From Leptidea sinapis (lineage: Eukaryota; Arthropoda; Insecta; Lepidoptera; Pieridae): DNA of 64,000 bases. The notes beneath the pieces are model-generated. The model had not been told where the DNA came from. It saw only the letters and a program-made list of their open reading frames with translations, and did no database searches. Positions 21,525 to 32,561 of the stretch are shown here, piece after piece (position 1 is the stretch's first letter; each line of letters opens with the position of its first letter). The stretch lies in NCBI RefSeq assembly GCF_905404315.1, contig NC_066292.1, positions 8,618,001 through 8,682,000 of the forward strand, written 5' to 3'. The translations under genes and the position numbers were made by a program.

Positions 21525-23330
21525 ATATTGATCAAATTAAAATTCAAATATTTCCATTCAAGCTATGGATATCACGTATTGAAAGTCAGAAACTACTACC
21601 CATTCGAAAAAGTATATATGTATACCTCAGAACTGAGAAGTACGGACGTAACAAACGGCTATTGAAAGCAAGGGGGAAGGCCTGGCAGTTAGCCTGGATA
21701 TAGCGAAGGACCTTTGATCGTGTATGGCACAAGGCGCTCCTCTCAAAACTTCCATCATTTGGGCTTCCCGAGAGCTTGTGCAAGTGGACCTCCAGCTTCC
21801 TCACTGGGCGTAGCATACAGGTTGTTGTCGACGGATATTGCTCGAACCCGAAGCCCGTGAATGCTGGAGTGCCCCAAGGCTGTGTGCTATCCCCTACGCT
21901 GTTTCTTCTGCATATCAATGATATGTTGGACCTCCAACATGAATTGCTATGCAGATGACAGCACTGGTGATGCCGTATACACGGGCCATGCAGGTCTCTC
22001 TCGGGAAATCGTCGACCAGTGCCGGGAGAAACTTGTGTCTTCTATCGAGTCCTCTCTCGAGAAGGTCGCGGAATGGGGTAAATTGAACCTTGTCCAATTT
22101 AACCCCCAGAAGACTCTAGTTTGCGCGTTTACCACAAAAAAAACCCCATTTGTCGTATCACCGGTCTTCGAGAACACTTCTCTTAAAGCCGCGCCTAGTA
22201 TCGGAATACTGGGTCTCGAAATCTCGAGCGATTGCCAATTCCGTGGCCATCTGGAGGGCAAAGCCAAATTGGCTTCGAAGAAGCTGGGTGTCATCAATAG
22301 AGCACGGCAATACTTCAAGCCGGCCCACATTCTAGCGCTCTACAAAGCGCAGGTCCAGCTACACATGGAGTATTGCTGTCATCTCTGGTCTGGTGCACCC
22401 CAGTATCTGCTCGATCCATTTGACCGCGTGCAACGTAGAGCAGCTCGAATTGTCGGGGACTCAGTGCTCTGTGAACGGCTGGATCACTTGGCGTTGCGTA
22501 GAGACGTCGCTTCATTGTGTGTCTTCTACCGCATTTATCACGGGGAGAGTTCCGAAGAGCTGTTTAACCTGATTCCTGCTGCCGATATCCACCTTCGCAC
22601 GACACGCCACAAGTTAGGATATCATCCCTACCATCTGGATATGTAGCGGTCCTCCACAGTGCGGTTTTCAAGGAGCTTTATTCCTCGTACTACATACCTG
22701 TGGAATGAGCTTCCTTGTGCGGTGTTTCCGGGACGATACGACATGGGTACCTTCAAAAAAAGCGCGTACACCTTCCTTAAAGGCCGGCAACGCTCTTGTG
22801 ATTCCTCTGGTGTTGCAAGAGAATGTGGGCGGCGGTGATCACTTAACACCAAGTGACCCGTACGCTCGTTTGTCCTCCTATTCCATAAAAAAAAACTCAG
22901 TGGGCTTTTTTTCGTAAAAATATGCTTACAATGCCATATAGTACAATAAAATTTATTATTTGAGGAGGATTATAGAAACCTAAAGACGATCGCTCCATTC
23001 CCAATCTGTGATATCATTAAGAAAGTCGTTTATGTTATAGTAAAATTTACCACACAATGGATTTTTAACAATTCTGTTGAATTTCGTAATTTTTTGTTTT
23101 GAACATTTTCTGGGATCTTGTTGTAAAAGCATCGCCCAACAACTTACTAACTCAACTTAGCCGAGTATTAGCCATTATAAGTTTATGTCTGTTCCTGGTG
23201 TTAACATTATGGATATAATAGTTTCTAGCAAATTCACTAATGTGTTATACATAACATTATCAAGAATATAAAGAGAGGCAACAGTTATGATGTTTATATC
23301 TTTAAATTTTGCTCTCAGAATCCTAACTAC
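21525..23330 (-). repeat. LINE family C copy, split by LINE-B
   Basis: The 3' UTR part at 21525-21656 (TATTGAAAGTCAGAAACTAC, CCTCAGAACTGAGAAGTACG) and the coding/UTR part at 22894-23330 (CTCAGTGGGCTTTTTTTCG, CATTAAGAAAGTCGTTTATG, CATTTTCTGGGATCTTGTTG) are collinear with the uninterrupted copy at 61466-61915. The gap between them is exactly the LINE-B insertion at 21657-22893. Confidence 0.75.
21657..22893 (+). pseudogene. LINE family B, longest copy: RT C-terminal half and 3' end
   Basis: A 5'-truncated LINE copy ending in poly(A) after TATTCCAT. It encodes WHKALLSKLPSFGLPESLCK, then GVPQGCVLSPTLFLLHINDM, and, after a frameshift near 21945, NCYADDSTGD with the YADD catalytic box. One 261-residue frame then runs to the stop at 22646, including the thumb and tail segments EKVAEWGKLNLVQFNPQKT, QLHMEYCCHLWSGAPQYLL and RTTRHKLGYHPYHLDM. 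A further frameshift leads into WNELPCAVFPGRYDMGTF-type codons. Architecture suggests the CR1/jockey group. It is the reference for the fragments at 6250, 17918, 18955, 25642, 30401, 48838, 49500, 56396, 57644 and 63466. Confidence 0.88.
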
Positions 23331-23771
23331 TTAGCACATATTATAAAACAATTGGCATGACACGGCCTTGTGTCTGGCGTGAGTATGTGTGCACATATCG
23401 ATTTTCTTTTTGCAAATCATATGTGTTACATAATCACTTAACATCCTTTAGATTTTCAAATTTTATTATTGCTGATGCAAGATCTTTCAATCTTAGGTTC
23501 AGGAAAGATATCAAACACTATTTTTTATTTGCATATAACTGCCCGTAACAGCAGCTAGCATAGTCATGATATTGAATCTTGACTACCTTACTATCCCAGA
23601 GATGACGGCCCATGATCACCCATAAGGGTTGGGGATGATGCTCATCGTCACCACCCACCACTTTCAGGTGATACATTGTAAATTTTTTTCTGGATCATAA
23701 TAGTGACGCCTAATCCATGATTATAAATCGAGCCAAGAAATTTTTCCCATTTGTTTTTGTGCATCGGTAAG

Positions 23772-24046
23772 CATTCTGAGAGAGCTATGCTCGGAAAACT
23801 GAAGTGGCAGTGGGCAGGGCACATAGCTCGACGGACAGATGGCCGTTGGGGCAGTAAAGTCTACAAATGGCGACCATATACCGGAAGACGTTGTATTGGT
23901 AGACCCTGGGGGGTCTACCAAGATGGAGCTACGATCTGTTCAAGATCGCCGGAACATGTTTGACGAGAGCAGCGCAGGACTGATCGTAATGGCGATCTTT
24001 GGGGGAGGCCTTTGTGCACCAGTGGATTTCTTCCGGCTGAAATGAA
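23772..24046 (+). pseudogene. RTE-type LINE 3' fragment, copy 2
   Basis: LKWQWAGHIARRTDGRWGSK then VYKWRPYTGRRCIGRPWG, followed by shifted frames with RSPEHV and SSAGLIVMAIFGGG. This is the C-terminal tail of RTE-like LINEs. Matches copy 1 at 16945. Confidence 0.78.
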
Positions 24047-24457
24047 GCATTCTGGTAATCCAGCGCACGGTAACCTTTATTTTATCCCTGAGCGTTCGTG
24101 TAAGACGTGATGCACTGTAACAGTCAATATCTTTATTTCATCGGCCTCTACCATTGTTGAGAAAACCGACTGAGAGTCACTGTTGATGGATGTTCTTCCT
24201 TCCACGTTTCAATTCGGTACACTTGCAACTGTAGAATGCGTTGGAGCGTTTGTTAGGTACTGAAATTTCTAGGTAACACTTTACATACTAAAAGACAACA
24301 ATTTCTAAAAATTGAAAGATATTGCAAATTTTTTCTTTTATAAGTAAGCATTATTTCAGTTATCAGATTTACCAGTGAATGTTTTATTATTCTGTTGCCA
24401 ATGGGTTTGCACCTCATTCTCAATTATGATAATGATCCTCATGATCAATTTGTTATT

Positions 24458-24584
24458 TTTAAAGTGATACCCACTTCTGGGATTAAATAAATTGAATTTG
24501 TAACCAAAATTTATGAACGCGTGAACCCGCGACTTCTCGGGTTCCGTGCGAGCGTTCTTCCAATGAGCCAACCGTTTAAGTGTC
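24458..24584 (-). repeat. tRNA-headed SINE family T, copy 4
   Basis: On the minus strand: AACGGTTGGCTCATTGGAAG, anticodon arm CTCGCACGGAACCCGAG, T-arm remnant, then CATAAATTTTGGTTACAAAT and a tail through CCCAGAAGTGGGTATCACTT. The T loop has lost bases. Confidence 0.7.
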
Positions 24585-25641
24585 GTATGATTCGTAAATC
24601 TTGGTATATCTTGTTCAATTCTAAACCAACCAAAATTGTTTAGAGAAAATTGATTTAAGATGTCACTCTTTCAAATGTAACAATTGTCAAGGAAACACAA
24701 AGTTGCCTTTGTTAAACCATTTAGGACGGAGTTGTCTAGAATGTAGTATAAATGTAGTGCGGCATTTTTTTTTATAATGAAATAAATAAACAGTTACATA
24801 TATATATTATAGGAACACCCATGAATGTAAAATTGCATTGGTAGTATCCAGGCGATACTACCACTAAATAATTATGATACTGAGTTGGTCTTACGACACA
24901 CACGTAATGTCAAGCAATGTGGGTAACATAATAAAATAAGTGACGAAACAAGGATGCCCCCCCCCCCCCCACGATGTAACCCTGTCCATCATATTATATT
25001 GCTACATTGACATGTCAGTTTGAGACATTAGATTTCGTAGGGTAGAGACTAGAAGTTTCATCTCATAAGGGATAAAAGTTGAAAAATTCCAGCTTATGTT
25101 GTAAATAACAGTTCAAAAAGCTTCCGCAATGGCGCTGGTGTAGGCGAAGAGTATGTTATGAGGTTTGACGACTGTTGCAATGTAAACGAATTGAAGTATG
25201 GCGAGATAAAAAAAGATAAAATTATTATTGACTAAAGTAAAAAAAATAGTAAAAACTTTTAACAACCACGTGATTAATATTATTTTATATTTGGCGCTTC
25301 TTTTATGATTTACCCTGATGCTACCGTGGCGCTACCCTAATTATGCATCTTGCGGAGCTTTTTTCATATACACAGGTGATTCACATTGACAAGTTGGATC
25401 TAATTACATGAATCGTGGTTACGACAGAACTGCCAATGCGGCGTTATTTTTGATTGTTTGTGCTGATGTGTTTCTTTATGCCACTGCTATTGAAAAATTT
25501 TTGGAAAGCTCACTTGCGCTACTTAGGCATTTTTTTTTTAATTTCCTCTTAAGTACATATTTATTTCTTCCCCTTTCACGTATGGGAGAAATGCCTTTTG
25601 CCGTTTTACTGTTGTAGTGCGCTTGTGTGGTACTTTTTTTT
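24585..25641. other. Gene-free stretch with a 14-base poly(C) run
   Basis: No supported gene. A run of fourteen C lies at 24957-24970. The open frame at 25408-25617 has low-complexity poly(T) and no recognisable domain, so I do not call it a gene. Confidence 0.4.
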
Positions 25642-25702
25642 TTAATTTGATTCCTGCCGCCGAATTCCACCTTCGCACGACTCGCCACAAGTTAGGATAT
25701 CC
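25642..25702 (+). repeat. LINE family B fragment fused to mariner
   Basis: TTTAATTTGATTCCTGCCGC through GCCACAAGTTAGGATATCC is the LINE-B RT tail (FNLIPAA, LRTTRHKLGY). It ends 27 bases before the mariner ATG. Confidence 0.75.
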
Positions 25703-25728
25703 TCTCGACTCGAGAAAATTCTAGAGCG

Positions 25729-26779
25729 ATGATTTATTATGACTTTCGAAGTGGTTTAACACAAAAACAGCGTGTTGACCGGATGATTTCTGCATTTGGT
25801 GATGAAGCCCCATCCAAAACCACAATTTATCGCTGGTTTGCTGAATTTCAACGTGGACGTGTCAAGCTCAGTGATGATCCCCGTCAAGGTCGTCCAAAAA
25901 CTGCAGTCACCAAAGAAAACGTTGATGCTGTGCGTAAGCTGATTGAAGAAGATCGACATGTGACATACCGCGAAATGCAGGCAACTTTAGAGTTTAGACA
26001 TTGGCATGAGTCAAATACAAATAATCTTGCATGAACAATTGGGTGTAAAAAAGTTGTTTTCCCGATGGATACCGCATTTGCTCTGTAAAGAGCAAAAAGC
26101 GACTCACGTTACTTGGTGCGTCAGAACTCTCGAAAGATTCCACGCAGGATCCTCAAATGATGTATACAACATCGTATCAGGTGATGAATCCTGGATATAC
26201 GCGTACGAACCCGAAACAAAAAACCATTCACGAGTTTGGGTGTTAAAGCCAACAAAAATTGTTCGTTCACGGAGTGTTGCAAAAAAAATGGTGGCCACGT
26301 TTGTCTCCAAAACCGGCCATGTTGCGACTATTCCTCTTGAGGGACAAAGAACGGTTAATCCAGAAGGGTATGCTAGCATTTGTTTGCGAAAGGTCGTTTC
26401 TGAACTCCGTAAAGAGAACTGCAACCGCCGCATCATCCTCCATCACGACAATCCGAGTTCTCACACCGCGCACAGTACAAAAGAGTTTTTAGAGCAAGAA
26501 AACATAGAATTATTAGACCATCTGCCGTACAGCCCCGACCTAAGCCCTAATGATTTCTATACTTTCCCTAAAATAAAGAATAAATTGCGTGGTCAGAGAT
26601 TTTCATCGCCTGAAGAAGCTGTGGACGCCTACAAAACGGCCATTTTGGAGACCCCAACTTCCGAATGGAATGGTTGCTTCAATGATTGGTTCCATCGTAT
26701 GGAAAAATGTGTCAAATTTCGCATACCTCGAAAAGCAATAAATACATTTTTAAATAGTAATGTTGTGTCACTTCCTTGA
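25729..26779 (+). pseudogene. Mariner-family (Tc1/mariner, DD34D) transposase, one frameshift
   Basis: Cut-and-paste transposase. The N-terminal DNA-binding part (residues 1-90) includes DFRSGLTQKQRVDRM and GDEAPSKTTIYRWFAEFQRG, then the GRPK linker. A frameshift at about 25990-26008, in the ATL..GMSQIQI region, moves the reading frame by one. The second frame (26006-26779) carries the catalytic domain: first Asp in VSGDESWIYAYEPETK, second in ILHHDNPSSHTA, third in LPYSPDLSPNDFYTFP, 34 residues after the second as in mariner. The C-terminus looks complete. I could not find terminal inverted repeats; the 5' flank is replaced by LINE-B sequence, so the element is dead. Confidence 0.92.
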
Positions 26780-27654
26780 TACCCGAAATTTTCACTCGTA
26801 GCTTCAAAAAACAGCTACAGCCATAAACAATGTGTCATACCTTTTTTACCGATGCCGTGCCATAAAGGCATTAATTTAATTTTATCGTATTCATAAAAAT
26901 ATATAAATCGTGTTGAGAAGCTGACTCATTTGTTCAATGTCAGAATCCTATTTTGTACAAGCAATTACGAGAAACGTTACAACGAACTCTAACCTCAGAC
27001 AATTTGAAGACATTACCATCTCATGAATTATGAATAAATTGCGACATTCATTTGTTAAGTACCCCTTGGTTTAACGTATTTTTAAGTCTTGTGCAATCAT
27101 CTGGGTGTTATAATCAATTGGGCAAGTGGTACACTTGTAAACGTTGCAATAAACAAGTTGGTCGGCTCACGACTGCCGTCGACACGCAACGTTCTGTTTT
27201 TTTTTTTAATTTAATTGAGGCAACGGTAGTGTTGAGTGCCGATATGAAGACGATTGTGAGTTTTTTTTTAATTGTGGCTTTTAATGTTCTGTTTTAGATA
27301 AAGTGTATTGTTTAAAGATGTGAAGTAGACACCAGCTCGTTATTTAAAATCGTTTCGAAAGGGTGGTTTTTTTTGTGATAATAAATATAAGTGATTTTAA
27401 TTATTAAATAAACGTATTTCACTTCATACATGTGACAGTGATAAATATTATAAATTACGTTTAAGAACGAGACGGAGAATACGATGGTTTGATATTATGA
27501 ATTCGGATAAATATTATTTTAAATATTTTACAAATTACACCTCACCTCTGTAGTGACAAAGTTATAAAGGCTGAATAATTCTTAAATTTTTGTGGAAAAT
27601 GTTTCATTCCACTTAATATAAATATATTCTTGAAATGTTATGTAAGTGTATTTG
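26780..27654. other. Gene-free stretch
   Basis: Contains poly(T)-interrupted sequence and an 81-codon frame at 27052-27297 (KWYTCKRCNKQVGRLT) that I cannot assign. It may be part of the mariner flank or another worn repeat. Confidence 0.35.
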
Positions 27655-28330
27655 CTTAAACTGTCACAACCATAATGTTAACACGAGGATCAGACATAAA
27701 ATTATAATGTTAAGTTAATCTGTGGTGCTCAGTCAAGTTAGTAAGTCTTTTGTGGGGCGATGTATATATTACTTACCAATGGGAGGCTCGTTTGCACAGG
27801 ATGCCGGCTAGATTATGCGTACCACAACGGCGCCTATTTCTGCCGTGAAGCAGTATTCTGTAAACATTACTGTGTCGGTCTCCAGGGTGCCGTAGCTAGT
27901 GAAATTACTGAGCAAATAAGACTTAACATCTTATGTCTCATGTTGACGAGCGTAATTATAGTGACGCTTAGAATTTTTGGGTCTTTCAAGAACCCTGAGT
28001 GGTACTGCGTTGTAATGGGCAGGGCGTATCAATTACCATGAGCTGAAACGCCTTGCACGTCTCGTCTCTTATTTTCATTTTAAAAAGAAATGTTTTTGCA
28101 CCAAGATTCCAGAAAATATTCAAAACAAATATTATGTTTATCACGAAAAAAATTAAACTATTAATTTATGAAGAAAAAAGAAGCCCGCTGAGTTTTTTGC
28201 ACCCGTTCTTCTCAGGTCTAAGGCATACTTTTTGGAATGGATTATATGTTTTTGTCTTTCAATAAGTGATATCTCATAGGATGTGATATTTGACTAAAAA
28301 TATTTGAATTTGGAAATATGAACGGCCAAG
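27655..28330 (+). repeat. LINE family C copy, split by SINE-A
   Basis: Left piece 27655-27773 (CCATAATGTTAACACGAGG, AAGTTAGTAAGTCTTTTGTG) and right piece 28086-28330 (CCAGAAAATATTCAAAACAA, AAGCCCGCTGAGTTTTTTGC, CCGTTCTTCTCAGGTCTAAG) match the copy at 57585-58185. The break holds SINE-A copy 6. Confidence 0.75.
27774..28085 (+). repeat. SINE-like repeat family A, copy 6, nested in LINE-C
   Basis: Full length, from TTACCAATGGGAGGCTCG to CTTATTTTCATTTTAAAAAG. The surrounding LINE-C sequence resumes directly on both sides, which gives an independent estimate of the element's ends. Confidence 0.87.
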
Positions 28331-28404
28331 ATATTAATTTGTTCAATATTTAGTAACATTTAATTACAGTATATTATAATATGTCCCATTTTGGTGAAAA
28401 AATT

Positions 28405-28574
28405 GAGTTTAGAAGTAAACTCTATTTTGAGCAATGCACGCGTATATAAGTGTTATACAAATCGCGAGTGAGAGACGTAACTTGTCACGCACACTAAACT
28501 AATATTCCTGGACTGTTTTTTTCGATTCTCTAACAGCAAGAGACTCTATCTACACGTATAATTAATAATCTAAG
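28405..28574. repeat. MITE family D, copy 1
   Basis: Contains ATTTTGAGCAATGCACGCG, ATACAAATCGCGAGTGAGAG, ACGTAACTTGTCACGCACAC and the end ACACGTATAATTAATAATCT. It is the reverse of the copy at 60865-61087. Confidence 0.7.
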
Positions 28575-29104
28575 AAAAATAACTAGGTATATCTAAGGGT
28601 ATCGATATCATACAGGGTTACACATTATTCATAAACTGTTATCTTTCTTACTATAATATACAATTTGAGTTACAAAAATCAGATAAAAATGTTCGTTATG
28701 CTACTTTTTTTTTTATATTGTAGTATTGTGGTATATGTAAGCATGTATATAAAAATAAGACGTTCAAATGACCTAAAATAGTGTTCGATATGTTTCGGTT
28801 GAATCACAGCAATTTGTAAAGTTATCTTCGGCGGTATTGCACATTTCGTAGTATTTAGTTCGAGGTAAACCACAAACGAATACTAAATATATATAAACAC
28901 ATAATAATATACTAATGAATGTTATCGGGTTTTCCGCTTGCGATACCAAAGACTGGAGATAGGCAAAATGCTTTATCACTCATTTTTCTGAGTCATCTTT
29001 GGAGCGCGTAGTCACACTAGGTTTGCTGTTGCTGTCATAATATGTGACAGATTTTATTTCGAAAATGTGTTACGTAATTGAAAAGAGTTGTAAAAAAAAA
29101 CGTT

Positions 29105-29290
29105 TATAATAATAATATAATAAAATTGACACACTTTTCACACAAATTATCTTGCCCCAAGGTAAAGCATATATAGCCTGTGTTATAGGTTACAAGACAA
29201 TGATATATTTAATATAATATACTTAAACATACATAAATTCATATAAACATACATAAAAACATTTAAACATCGCCCTTTGACTATATTACA
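29105..29290 (-). repeat. tRNA-derived SINE (family S), copy 2
   Basis: TTGACACACTTTTCACACAA, ATTATCTTGCCCCAAGG and TTACAAGACAATGATATATT are the reverse complement of the body at 12607-12850. The tRNA head is missing (5' truncated). Confidence 0.75.
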
Positions 29291-29314
29291 TAATATTATA
29301 TTGTTACGAAATAA

Positions 29315-29400
29315 AAAAGCCAGCTAAGTTTCTAGCCTGTTCTTCTCAGGTCTGAGGCATACTATTTTGAATGGGTGGGAGTTTTATGTCGTTAACGTCT
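29315..29400 (+). repeat. LINE family C, 3' UTR fragment
   Basis: AAAGCCAGCTAAGTTTCTAG, CTGTTCTTCTCAGGTCTGAG and TTTTGAATGGGTGGGAGTTT match the LINE-C 3' UTR. Confidence 0.65.
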
Positions 29401-29714
29401 CCTGGCTTCTTATAATTAGTAAAAAGACGGAAATTTAATGAAATAAGACAAAGAAATGATGTGTCATTAAGGCCACACGACAAATAAAAACTTAAGAGGT
29501 TACCGAGCGGATTCTTCTGGGATTAGCGTTACATAGTCGAGCGTGACGGTTCTTTCTCAGTCTTATTCAATACTCACCAAATGAAGTTTTGAAATCGTTA
29601 AAATGTTAAAAAAATAATAGGATAAAACCAACTCTTTTACAAAAAAAAAACAATTAATCAATAATAATGAAAAAAAAGGATAATATAACACTGACTATAA
29701 TAAAAAAGATATTG

Positions 29715-29900
29715 AAGTAGGCGTTACTTTGCGGAAATCCATAATTATCCAATTGATTTGCGTTTTCTTTAGAGTTAATTCCGCCAATATTTATCTTTAA
29801 ACAATTCGACACGTGTTTCGCCTCTACACGAGGCATGCTCAGGACGTGTTGTCTCGCCAAAATCTGCCAGATTTTGGAAATATTGGTGGAATTAACCAAA
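29715..29900. repeat. Palindromic MITE, copy 2
   Basis: GTTTTCTTTAGAGTTAATTC, then CAATTCGACACGTGTTTCGC, then GTCTCGCCAAAATCTG facing CAGATTTTGG at the centre, and TATTGGTGGAATTAACC. Same family as 5858-6035. It also shares the flanking GCGGAAATCCATAATTAT in inverted order, so that stretch belongs to the element. Confidence 0.75.
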
Positions 29901-30400
29901 AAAATTAAAAAATAAAAACCAAAAAGATGGTTTTTTGAATTTTTCACATAGATTTTGAGGTTATGTGAAAGAAGTGTGAAAACAAAAGTTATAGATCTCT
30001 TCTACAACTTTGCGATTGGACTTTTTTCCTTAGGACTTACAGTTTTGCCGGAGATAGCCCGTATTTTACCCTTAAACACCCCCCTTTTCCACTTCTATCT
30101 ATAATGTTTTCACATATAAATAATGTACTATACATAGATTTCAACGTTTCTCTCTCTCCTACACATTATGTTTCGATTATATTCAGAGTGAAGTAGACTA
30201 GACCTACACTAAGTACATTGTGTATTGCCCTTATACGATGATAATAGGGACGCTACGACCCATTAACATAGTAGAGGCGACGGATAGGCAATTTATACCA
30301 TATTATATCGTTTTATTATCCCGGTTAGGAAACAGGACTAACCTAAAAAATATTGTATTGTCATAGATCCTTGATACGGGTGCAAGTAAATCGGACGTCT

Positions 30401-30552
30401 CTTTTTATGGAATAGGAGGACAAACGAGCGTACGGGTCACCTGATGTCAAGGGATCACCGCCGCCCACATTCTCTTGTAACACTAGAGGAACCACAGGAG
30501 CGTTACCGGCCTTTAAGGAAGGTGTACGCGCTTTTTTCGAAGGTACCCATGA
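30401..30552 (-). repeat. LINE family B, short 3' end
   Basis: TTTTTATGGAATAGGAGGAC through CGCTTTTTTCGAAGGTACCC: only the last 150 bases of LINE-B. Confidence 0.85.
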
Positions 30553-30725
30553 TTTCTCTTGAAGTTGACAAGAATAGCATTTTACATATTTTATCTGTTC
30601 AGTCCTCGACTTCCAATTATCACAAATGAATGATTTAACGGACAGGACATCACCTGATATCGAAACACTGACTGACATACTAGTGTCACTCTCAGAACTA
30701 ACTAATAATATCATTATGATTTCAG

Positions 30726-31037
30726 CTAGCATTCACCATAACTGCCTTGATATGCCGACAAGTATGGAGTGCTCCTCCCGCGGCAGGCCCCATAGGAACC
30801 TTCCTCCAGACAAACGCTGTCGGTTTCCCAGTCATCCACGAGAAGCAGACCTGGATCTTTGACCCTTTCGTAGCTGTTAGAAGGCGGAAACAGTTCGCTG
30901 AGTTACATGGAACCTACGGAGAGAAGTTAATAGAGAGACTCGGCCTGGGCATCGACGGATTTGGGGACGAGAGACTGGCGCGCCAGAGGATAAGAGATAA
31001 AGGACATTTGGGAGGACTTAATTCATTGCAGCCCTAA
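30726..31037 (+). CDS. Candidate terminal exon of an unidentified gene
   Basis: A 312-base frame opening after a good acceptor (branch-like CTAACTAAT, then ATTTCAG) and ending in TAA. I do not recognise it. It begins with a short hydrophobic stretch (LAFTITALI), then proline/glycine-rich APPAAGPIGTFLQTNAVGF, VIHEKQTWIFDPFVAVRRRK, and a charged helical part (ELHGTYGEKLIERLGLG). The base composition is clearly more GC-rich than the flanks, as in real insect exons. There is no in-frame extension upstream of the acceptor (TGA), so it must be spliced to an earlier exon that I cannot find. It could also be a stranded exon copy. Confidence 0.45.
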   Translation, partial: LAFTITALICRQVWSAPPAAGPIGTFLQTNAVGFPVIHEKQTWIFDPFVAVRRRKQFAELHGTYGEKLIERLGLGIDGFGDERLARQRIRDKGHLGGLNSLQP

Positions 31038-31113
31038 CATAAATTGGAAGGAGTTTTTCGTACTGAATAAGGAAAATGTACCGCAATGTTACAGCTATTA
31101 TATGACTTTTATC

Positions 31114-31260
31114 TTAGATCATTAATACATCTGGATAGACTACAACAGCTGTGAAAAATTCGACAAAATAGATTTTAAGAACTAACCTCCATTTTGAGCA
31201 ATTCACGCACACAAACTGTCATACAAATCACGAGAGAATATTCCATACTTTTTAACACCT
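31114..31260. repeat. MITE family D, copy 2, partial
   Basis: TTAGATCATTAATACATCTG, GATAGACTACAACAGCTGTG, CTCCATTTTGAGCAATTCAC and ATACAAATCACGAGAGAATA: left two thirds of the element, in the same orientation as 28405. Confidence 0.68.
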
Positions 31261-31804
31261 CTTGAAAATTTATATTAATAGAGGCTTACAATATTTAAAA
31301 TCTTGCGTCTAGGGTTATTATATATCGATGACAAACCTAAAAAAAACTAGTAAAAAATGTCTGATTTAATTTATCTTAACTTTGTGTGACAACCCTACCA
31401 AAATTGGTAACAATTGTGCCCGCTTTTAAGAAGCTTATTCTCAGTACGTTATCCAGTTACTCATGCGCTAGAAATGTGATTTAATCGCGTGTACCTTTTT
31501 TATAAATATACAAAATTGTACTAAAATCTGAATTACGAATGAACACTAAGGGCTTTATTGTTTCGGTGGTTAGCACCTCGTGAACGAAAATGTTTATTTA
31601 TACATAAATGAGTTAAGCCTCACAGAGGTAGAACTCATGTAGCCAAATTATTAGTATTTTTCAATAGAATTAAACAAATTATTACTAACCTACCTCCGCT
31701 TGTATTATTAAAACTGCACTGACTTAATTATCTTTTGTCGTATAAGTTTACTGCTAAGTAACAATATAAGTAAGCAACAATAAAGTTAAGTTCTTATAAA
31801 TTAT

Positions 31805-31881
31805 AATAAATAAAATATTATTGTGAATACACAATAATATTTTATTTATTTAAAATTTCTAGATAATAATCTAGAAATTTT
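31805..31881. repeat. Two adjacent perfect hairpins
   Basis: Hairpin 1 (31805-31850): 21-base stem beginning AATAAATAAAATATTATTGT, loop AATA. Hairpin 2 (31852-31881): 12-base stem AAAATTTCTAGA, loop TAATAA. Only one T separates them. Confidence 0.8.
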
Positions 31882-31952
31882 GTTAAATAAAGTGTTGTAT
31901 TAATAGTTTATCTTATAAATAGGCTGCCATGACTCGATTAAGATATATGTAA

Positions 31953-32116
31953 CATAACAACTTATGTCTCAAGGTGACAAGCGCAATTTCTGTACCACTC
32001 AGAACTTTTGCGTTTTTCAAGAATCCTGAGCGGAACTGTATTTTAATGGGCATGGCGTATCAATTACCACCAGCTGAAAGACCTGCTAGTTTCATCCCTT
32101 ATTATCATAAAAAATA
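31953..32116 (+). repeat. SINE-like repeat family A, copy 7, 5'-truncated
   Basis: Second half only: CTTATGTCTCAAGGTGACAA to CCCTTATTATCATAAAAAAT. Confidence 0.82.
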
Positions 32117-32561
32117 AAAATATAATAATGTTATGTAGAAATCGGCAAATTTATAAAAATTAATGTACCATACTTTCTTACCCGATGTGACAGATGCATG
32201 TTTATATCCTTTTTATACTGTGCCCATAATTCTTTTTATCTTTTAAAATTTTTATTTATTGTTTTTTTACTTGATGAAGTGAGAGTAGAGTATTTTAATT
32301 GTATCACTTTGATTCTACTTTATGATTTTTTTTAAATACGATTTCAATAAGTGGCAATGTATTTCTCAACACTCATTAATGCTCAACTTTTCCGAAGTAA
32401 TGATGTAAGAACGTAAAACTTCGACATTCACAAGTGTCATTATCTGAACTATTTGACAAAATAATTGTTGTTTTACGTCGACACGTGAGGTAATAAAAGT
32501 GCGAAACTCTGATGCATCAAAATATTATTCTGAGTGTTGATGATTACCTACCTACTATCCA

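Noticed and set aside
21586..22515. Minus-strand frames of up to 127 codons opposite LINE-B
   Set aside because: These are shadows of the plus-strand RT frame carrying YADD.
24957..24970. Poly(C) tract as a regulatory site
   Set aside because: A homopolymer run without context; more likely slippage.
25408..25617. 69-codon frame before the mariner
   Set aside because: Contains a poly(T) run read as Phe and has no recognisable motif.
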